Shown in pieces: positions 11,101-20,100 of a stretch of 64,000 nt of DNA. The notes beneath the pieces are model-generated. The model did not search any database. It saw only the letters and a list, made by a program, of their open reading frames with translations, and was not told where the DNA came from. The translations under genes and the position numbers were made by a program. Origin of the DNA: Oscillospiraceae bacterium (GTDB taxonomy: Bacteria > Bacillota > Clostridia > Oscillospirales > Acutalibacteraceae); NCBI GenBank assembly GCA_015065765.1, contig SVPP01000004.1:62001-126000 (forward strand). Direction: 5' to 3'. Numbering within the stretch: the stretch's first letter is position 1; each line of letters starts with the position of its first letter.

Positions 11101-14100
11101 CAATATAAGTGAGGAGTGTAACAGGATATACAAGACCCTGACCGTATGCAACCTTTTCGATGTCGCTTTCTTCTTCAGACTCACTTGTCTGAACAGGAGC
11201 TGAAAGGAATTTAGCATAAGCGTCTGAATACGGGTCAGTAACCGCTTCCATACTCTCGATGTATGCAGGAACATCAGTAATCGCATTGCCGTTATCATCA
11301 ACAGCTACAAGGTCTTCCCCTCTCTTTTCGTATTTCACAACCTTAATGCCTGAAACTACGGGAACAGGATAATGACCATCAAGCTTCTGCCAGAGATCTT
11401 TACCATTTTCATCCTTAACGGCAGCCATTACATTTGTTGTAATAAGCTCTGAAGTTGGTTTGCCTGTAATTTCGTCCTCTATATCAGGATAATCAGCCGT
11501 ATTTACTTTGAGAAGTGCGTTATCGTAGTAGAGGTTTGACTTTGTGATTGTACCTGTACCACGGGTACCTGTAGAGAACAGAGCTGTATCAATCTCTTCA
11601 AATTTGTCATATTCCATGGCAACATTCTGACCTGCATCGATACAGTTGGAAATTGTCATATTGAAATTCATGTTGCCGTTGTTTCCAGCAATACCGTAAC
11701 CGCTTGAAGTTGTACCTGTAAAAAGACAACTGTCAACAACAAGGTCTGTTGAGTTTTCAAGGTAGCTTACAATACCTGCCGCATTTGAATGGTCAACTGT
11801 TGCTGACTTAGCAGATGCAAAGATACTGCCTGATGCAAAGCAACCTGAAATTGTTGATCCAAAGTTCACTGCATCGTTAACGTAACCTACAATACCACCT
11901 GCATAGGGGGCAAGCTCACTGTTGAATGCATTTACATCAGACTGAGTGAAGCAGTTGATGACGCGTGAACTTGTGAAGTTACCTACGATACCACCGACAT
12001 TCTGCTTACCTGTTACAGTACCGACTGTTACCGAGCAGTTTTCGATAACTGCGTTAGAAATCTTACCTGCGATACCACCGACATTTTCGTTACCTACAAT
12101 ACCGTTTGCCTTTTCGCCGGGAGCCATAAGCTCAACGTGGAGGTTTTTGATTGTAGGAACGAGTGTACCTTTCTGTGCTACGACACCGAACACACCGATG
12201 TTGTTTTCGTTTCCTCGGTCAGATTTAACGCCTGTAATCTTATAACCCTGACCGTCATATTCACCATTGAAGGGTGATGTTTCAGTACCGATTGGAGCAT
12301 AGAATTTACCTCCATTGTTGTGGATAAATTTGTCTGTATTTGTTCCTGTTGCAGAGTAAGAATCTGAAAGGTCAATATCGTTAATCTGTCTAAAGTAGTA
12401 GTAGTTATCTCCTGTAAGATAAGCTACAACACGAAGCTGTGTTTGTGTGCTGATGAGGAAGGGATTACCTTCAGAGCCGTCACCTTCAATTTCAACAGAA
12501 ATAATCTGTGCAGTTGTTTTAAGACCGCAGGTATATTCTGCAATAAGCATTTCAGCACCGTAATCTGTAGGCTTGACAGCAAGCTCAAATTCTGCAATCT
12601 CATCATTTTCGCCGTAAATCGGTGAAATGTACTCAGGATCATCAATACAGCTCAAAGGATTACCGTTTTCGTCTTTTGCTGTTTCAACAAGACTGAAACC
12701 GTCCGTAGCAACTGCATCTCTTCTGTTTGTTTCACTACCATAAGGAAGCTTTGCATATTTTTCGCTAAGTCTTGCAAAAAGTTTTGTTGAAGAACCGATA
12801 GCCTTAGTGATCGCAACCTTATTCCATCCTGAATGGAATTCATCAGCAATTTCAAGGTTATTATCGTTGATGTTAACAAATCCGTTTTCAACCTGTGCAA
12901 GAAGTGAATCAAGAGGACCTTTCTCCCCTGATTCTGTTGCGAAGAATGCGATATCATTGGGATATGTTGAATAGTAGTTATTCTGGAACATTGTAGCAAA
13001 ATTGCCTTCAACAAACATTCCTTCAGCATATCCTGCAATAAACTTACCTATTCTATGAACTGATTTAAGTGTTACGTTGTTTGATGTACCGTCGATACAC
13101 TCAAGCTCAGCACTGATTACACCGTTCTTAAAGAGTTCATGTGTAATTTCGTTTGAAGCGAAGTTTTCTCCAAAGCTACCGATTACACCTGCAACGAAGG
13201 TCTGCATTGCTTTACCTGTAATTTTACCGCCTGCAACGCATCCGTCAAATGAAAGAATTTCGGGAGCGTTGTTAATATAAGCCACAAGCGACGCAGCACG
13301 GACAGTATCGTCCTTGCCTGCTTCCAATGCATTTACTGTTGCATAAGATTCGGTGTCAATAAGTTGAAGAGACAACACGTTCTCATCAACATCAGCCACT
13401 GCACCTGCACCATGTGAAATACCACCTGATGCAGCTACCGATGAAAGCTTTGTTGTGTTATTCACATAACAGTTATTAAGTTCAACATCTGTTTTGGCTC
13501 TTGCGAAGCCTAAGAGACCTGCACCGCGAGCTGTTCTTGTGCCGTCTTTAGATATTGCAGTTACATCAGCACCTGAAACTCTGATGTCTTTGAGAGTAAG
13601 CTCATGAGTAATGCTCTCATCTTCACCAATGTTTGTTTTGTAAACTGCGCCTACTGCACCGCCTGAAATAAGGGCACGTACTGTAACATTTTCGACTGCG
13701 TTGGGATAAATGGGGTTGCCATTTTCATCAACCTCAGTTGATTCAGGACCTGTGATTGTACCACGTGCCTGAGCTACAATGCCGCCTGCAATGTCTTCAT
13801 AGCTGTCACTACCCTCGTAGTTGCCTTCTGCATCAACTGAGCCTGAGGTTACTGTTGTGTTTTTAACTATTGGTGAATTAAGAACAGCAGTATCTTCAAT
13901 GATGGTGCCGATTGCACCGCCTGCTGAGCCTTCTTCTGCGGTAACAGTTGTATCTTCTACAGTAACACCATTAACTGTTGATGCACCTGTTACTGTACCG
14001 ATTGCACCGCCTACGTTACCAAGATTTGATGCTACGGAAGACGGTTTAGGTTCTTCACCTTCTTCAACATCTTCAGCATCAAGATCAGTAACTTTGATAT

Positions 14101-17100
14101 TAGATACAGTTGCACCGTTAGCAAGCTCACCGATTGCAATACCTGTACCTGCTGATGTGTCACCTGAAGATACAGAACAACCAGCAAATGTAACATTTTG
14201 AATATTGGGAATAACAACGGGATTGCCGTCTTCACCGATAACAGTTTCACCATTTTCAGTCAGATATTTCACACCTGAAACTTTATTAAAGATACCGACA
14301 GGAGATTCAGAAGACTCAATTGAAACATCAAAGCCTTTGATTGAATATCCCTGACCGTCATAAGTACCTGTAAAGTTAGAAATAAGCTGTGAAAGGCTTG
14401 TTGCAGGATATTTTGTCTTATCTGACAAGTCAAGGTCTGCCGTCTGGACAAATGAATATGAAGGAAGAACCTTAACAATGTGATAGAAGATGTCAGCATT
14501 TGCGACCTGAATTGGGTTTTCTGCTGTACCCTCACCTTCAAAGTTAACACCGCAGATTACGGGAATACCAATCTGAAGACCGTTAGTGTAAGTGAATACA
14601 AGGTCTGCAGTAGCAAATTTTTTAACTTCAATCTTAAACTGACGTGCTCCCAGTATATTTGAACCTGATACATAATTGGGGTTATTTATTACAACGAAAA
14701 CATTGTCTGTATCGGATGACTGTACACCTGTTATAGTATCACCATCCGTAGTAAGATTGAACTCTTTACCTGCAAGAGTAAATCCAAATGGTGTATCTTC
14801 ATCACCAAGTCCATGTAAAGTTTTGAACTCTTCAGCAAAGTTATATTCTCTGTAATCAAAATACTGATAAGACGCTGATGGGTTATCTGCCACAAAGCCA
14901 TCTTTTACAACACTGACGGGAAGTTCTACGACGCCATCATCAGTTTCAAAGTTATAAACTACCTTGTTTACATCGTAGATTGTGCCATAGAATACGCTGT
15001 GAACAGGCTCCTGATAAGCTTTGATTTCTGAAAGACCGTAAAGATCATAAGTACCTGCCGTATAAGATGAATAGAAAATCTTATCAAAAGGTTTTACTCC
15101 ATATTCTATTGTGTTACCGTTGGAATCCTGTTCCGGGAACGGAGCCCTCTTATTAAGATCAGTTTCGGTAGCAGAATCACTGCTTTCTGTATTACCCTCG
15201 ATTGAACCAAGGATAACGCCAAAACGATCTGTTGCAGCCTCAAGAGGAGTGATTTTTGCAGTTACAATACAATCGTAGATAAGTGAATCTGTAAGTTCGT
15301 TGAGTTTGCCTTGGTTTACTGCAAATTCACCGACTACACCACCTACGTTGAATGTACCTGAAATTTCACCGCCAGCAGTTACGTTTTTAATCTGAATCTG
15401 AGGGGCTTTTGTATCCTCATTCATTGCAAGAGCATTAGAATCAATAACACCGATTACTGAACCTGCACCGGTTATGCTCTTAGTTGAGGGATGAATAGTA
15501 AGTGTTTTTGTGGTGGGAGCATTAAGCTGGTTTACTTTTGCAAGAACAGAACAGTCGGAAATTACAAGACAGGTTTCTGTCTGAGACAATCCTTTACCTC
15601 TGTTCGATGCACGACCAACAATACCACCTGCACAGTAACCAGACGTAACTGTTGTGTTACCATCAACCGTACAATCAGTTATATAATAATGATAACTATC
15701 TTTTGTCTGGCCGAGTATACCACCCGCAATACCGTTGGGGCCTGCTTCTTTACCAATTCTCACTGTATCAGTAACTTCAATATTTGTACCTGCTACATCA
15801 GTTTTTTCAATTGTAAGATTGTAACCGCCCAAAACATCATTTGCAATATTACCAGAACCTACAACACCACCGACAACTGTACCGACAACTGATACATTGT
15901 TAACCTTTGCTCGTGTTTCAGGAGTAACAATATTGCCTTCGTCATCTTTGAATTCAGCTGAACCGGTAATGACACCTGCATATTCACCTGCAATACCGCC
16001 GGCAATTGAAACACCTGATGTTGCAAGGTTAGTTACATTTACATTTTCAACTACAGCATTAGTAATAGAGCAACCTTTTGCATTCTGAGCAGTACCAACA
16101 ATACCGCCTACCGAATACTGACCTTTAACTGTCGCACGGCTATCGCCTTCTGCACCGGCACCAATGAATGATACATCTGTCATTACAACATCGTCTCCTG
16201 CCCAGCCGACAATACCGCCCACTGCACCGGCTCTACCGCCAAATGAGCCTTCAATTGCAACTGAAGATGTACCCGTTACTTTAACATTCTGGATAGTTGT
16301 ATCAGTTGCAAAACCGACAAGAGCACCTGACTTTGTACCGAGGAAGCCGTTATTTGTTCCGGGTACTGAAAGAATATTTACATTCTCAAGCTCAAGGTTA
16401 TAAATTTCTGCACCATCTGTATAGCCAAAGAGGCCGAGTGCATCAGAATATTCTACAGTTTTATTACCATCAGCGTCAGTTACTGTATATTCATTATCAT
16501 ACGCATAAATATCTTTAGTGATATATTCTGTATTTTCAATACTAATAGACAGATCGCTGATTTTCATCTGCCGGTTATCTTTTGTTGTGATTTTACCTTT
16601 GAATGGAGCGTCTAATGTACCGATAGGAGCAAACGATTTTCCGTCAAGCTCTGTCTTCATATCAGTGATGTCATTCATTACACGGTAATGTGCTTCATAA
16701 TAGAACTCGGGATTATCTTTAAAATCGTCCTTTTCTGAAGGATTATCGTGATGCTGCTTAATCGCAAGAAGGTCTTCTGCTGTGTAAATAAGGAACGGAT
16801 TATATTGCGAACCAGCTGGATTGTCTTCAGTAGGCGTAAAGTCTGTGTCATATGCATGCTCACCTCTTACAATAACGGTGAAGCCTACATCAAACGTTAC
16901 TGTTTCGCCGTTGATGATACCTGTATATGTTGTTTTGACAGTAGCATTACACTTTTTGTCAAAGGTCTGGATTCCGACATCAGTCAGTTTGTTATAATTT
17001 GCATCTTGATTACCATTAGCATTGCAACCAACACGAATCTTTGATGAACTCGCAGTTGTTGAGAAAGGACTTGTAGATGGAGTTTTGAAAGCATTACCAT

Positions 17101-20100
17101 CTGTGCCTGTAAGCGAAGGCAGATTTCCCACTGAGAAACGTGGAATAGTTAATGCAACAAGTGCTGCACCCGTCGTAGTACACTGTTTATCTTTATAAAC
17201 GAAATCAAGTTTTTCTCCAACACCCCCGTATTCGATACTATTAATATACGCATTCGGTCTCAACTCTATTGTATTAGTTTTACCAATTGTTTCGGGGTTA
17301 TAGTTGACTATGTTGTATATAATATGTGCTATATATCCTTGATGAGTTGAAGCTTGAACTCTTAAAGCGGTCGTTAAATCAACCGTAATACCGCGTGTCT
17401 GGTCAGCACCCTTGTTCATATCAAAGCCGCCTGATGTTTCTGTGATATTACCAAAGAGAGCTTCACGTGTATCGAGTGATGAGAAAACAACGTTTTCTGC
17501 AAATGCAGAGGGATTACTTTTCGTCTGGTAACCTAAATAACCAATTGCAAGACCTTTTACAACAGCAAGGTTTGAACTTTCAAATCCGGTCGTTACATAA
17601 CAGTCTTTGATAAGCTTATTCTCGCCGGTATGAGCGTTAGCATTGTTCATACCGATGATACCGCCAAGGTTTGAGTTACCTTTTACAGTGCCCTGTGAAA
17701 GACAGCCTGTAATCTGAATACCGGGAGTGCCCATACCCGATTGAAGTCTGCCGATGATACCACCTGCTGCATCAGTAATTGAGCCTTTTTTACCTGTTGT
17801 TTCAACCATACCGAGATTTGTACAATTTGAAACTGTAAGATTTCTGTTTGAGAACTGCTGAACGTTACCTACAATACCGCCTGCAACAAGTGATTTAACA
17901 GTTGTATCTGCTGAAATTTTACAACCTGTTACAACCTTATCGCCATAGCAGGAAGAAGTAGCATAAGCACTTATCTGAGCCAGAATACCACCTGTAATAT
18001 CAGGAGCGGTAATCTCTGAATTTGTTACCGTACAACCTGAAATTGTTGATGTTGTTCCTGCTTCATTAATAAGTCTGCCTACAACGCCTGAAGCACACTC
18101 ACCTGTTACAGCGCAATCTGTTACTGTACAGTTTTCAAGCGAAGAACCACCGAAGAGACCTGCAACAGCACCAAGAGATGCATGAGTAACTCCGTTTGAA
18201 CCTGTTGAAGTGAGATTTGTACCTGTAACCTCACAGGAAGCGACTTTGTTGTTATTGTTCGGAGCATAGCCTACTACGCCGCCGATACCGTAAGCACTTG
18301 CTGAAAGAGTACAATCAATTACCTTACAGCCTGTGATTTCAGCGTAACATTCATCGGTACTGTTTACACCGATACCACCGATAATACCGCCGATATATGC
18401 GTGCTCTTTACTGTTCTTGGTTGATGAAATCGTTGTATTCTCAACAGTACAGTTTTTAATTTCAGTTTTCTGTGCACCTGATTTTTTATTGATACCACCG
18501 ACGATACCGCCAACATGGTTCTCACCGCTGATAACAGAATTTGTTACTTTACAATTTTCTATAAGTGCATAATCATAAACTGTTCCGACAATTGCACCGG
18601 TATAAGATGCACCGGAAATATTAGCATTATCAATGGTAAGCCCCTGAATTGTTGCACCCTGCACATAACCGAAAAGTGCATGGTTCAAGCTGTTCTGGTC
18701 AAATGTCAGGTTAGATATTGTATAACCTGCACCGTCAAAAGTACCTTTAAAATAAATCGCCGATGTACCGATAGGATCAATAGTAAGACCCGACATATCA
18801 ATATTAGCAGCAAGTCTGATTTTTGCCTCACTACGCATGAAGAGGTACTCGGTAGAGCCGGGAGCAAGCGTTGTCTGGTTAACAGACAGATAATAAAGGT
18901 CCGCAGGAGTTTTGATAAGATAGAAGCCGTCTGCGTCTGTTTCAAGGTCTGATGAACTTACTGCAGTAAGCTTTGCAACAAGACCTGTCGCGTTATGTCT
19001 GACAGTAACGGAAGCACTTACATTTTTACCACCTGTAAATGTAGTGGAAAGACCTATTCTTCCGTACCATCGGAAATTGGTTGTATTGAGTTTATCTGTG
19101 TCTGATGATTTAGCTGTAAATTCGCTATTAAGATCAGTAGCTGCATCATCATAAACATCAATGGGAAATCTGTCAATGTTGTTGATTGATTCGAGGTAAA
19201 CAATCTGTGATTCTGCAAGAATCTGAAGTGATACATCGCCCCAGAGCTGAGATGCAGTATTCTGCATCTGGAAGGACCATGCTTTACAAGAGCCGGTGTA
19301 CGAACCTGATTTTATGCCTGTTGTTACACCCTCTTTATAAGTACCATTATAAAGGTATGAGGGTGAATAGTAACAGTTATAGATATGAGTTGAACTGCTG
19401 CCTGAGCTGACAGTACCTGCAAAAAGGTTACAGCTTGAAGCCTGGAATGAACCGCCTGATTTGATCAGAGCACCTGATGCGTAACAGTTCTGGATATAGC
19501 CGCCTTCAAGTGATTTGATTTCACCTATGAAGATACCGATATTCTGCATATTCTGTGCTTCAGGGAAAATCGGAATATCCGCACCACAGTTGTCAATAAT
19601 TGCTTTTTCAGCATCAATTACACCGATGAAGCCTGCAGTACCGTTATGCGACGTTCTAATGCTTGCCAACTGTATGTTATTTCTTGCCTCATCATAGTAG
19701 TTATCAATATAACAACCGTACAGATATGAATTACCGTAAACCGCTTTTGCAAAGAGGCCTGTATTTCCCTCCTGAGGAGTGATAATAAGTCCGGCAGATA
19801 CACAATTGAAAGTAATGTTTATGTTCTTTAATGTTGCGTTACATACATTACCGAAAAGTGTTGAAACAAGCATTTTGTCAGATGTGCCGCTTGAAGAGAA
19901 CTGAACGGTAAGGTTTTTGATTACACCGTTTGTAAGGTTTGATGCTACATCAGCTTCGTCAGAAGAATCTGACTTGTGAGTAGTAGAATTATTATTCTGA
20001 AGAGAATCGTCACGTGAACCGTAAACACCCTTGAACAACTCTCCGTCAAACTGATATACAACAGTGTTACCGTTACCGTTGATAGTGCCCCAGAAAGTTG

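Noticed and set aside
7866-16403. Many open frames on both strands inside the giant gene
   Set aside because: They are shadows due to repeated GLUG codons; the 5768-residue frame has signal peptide, ribosome site and family pattern.
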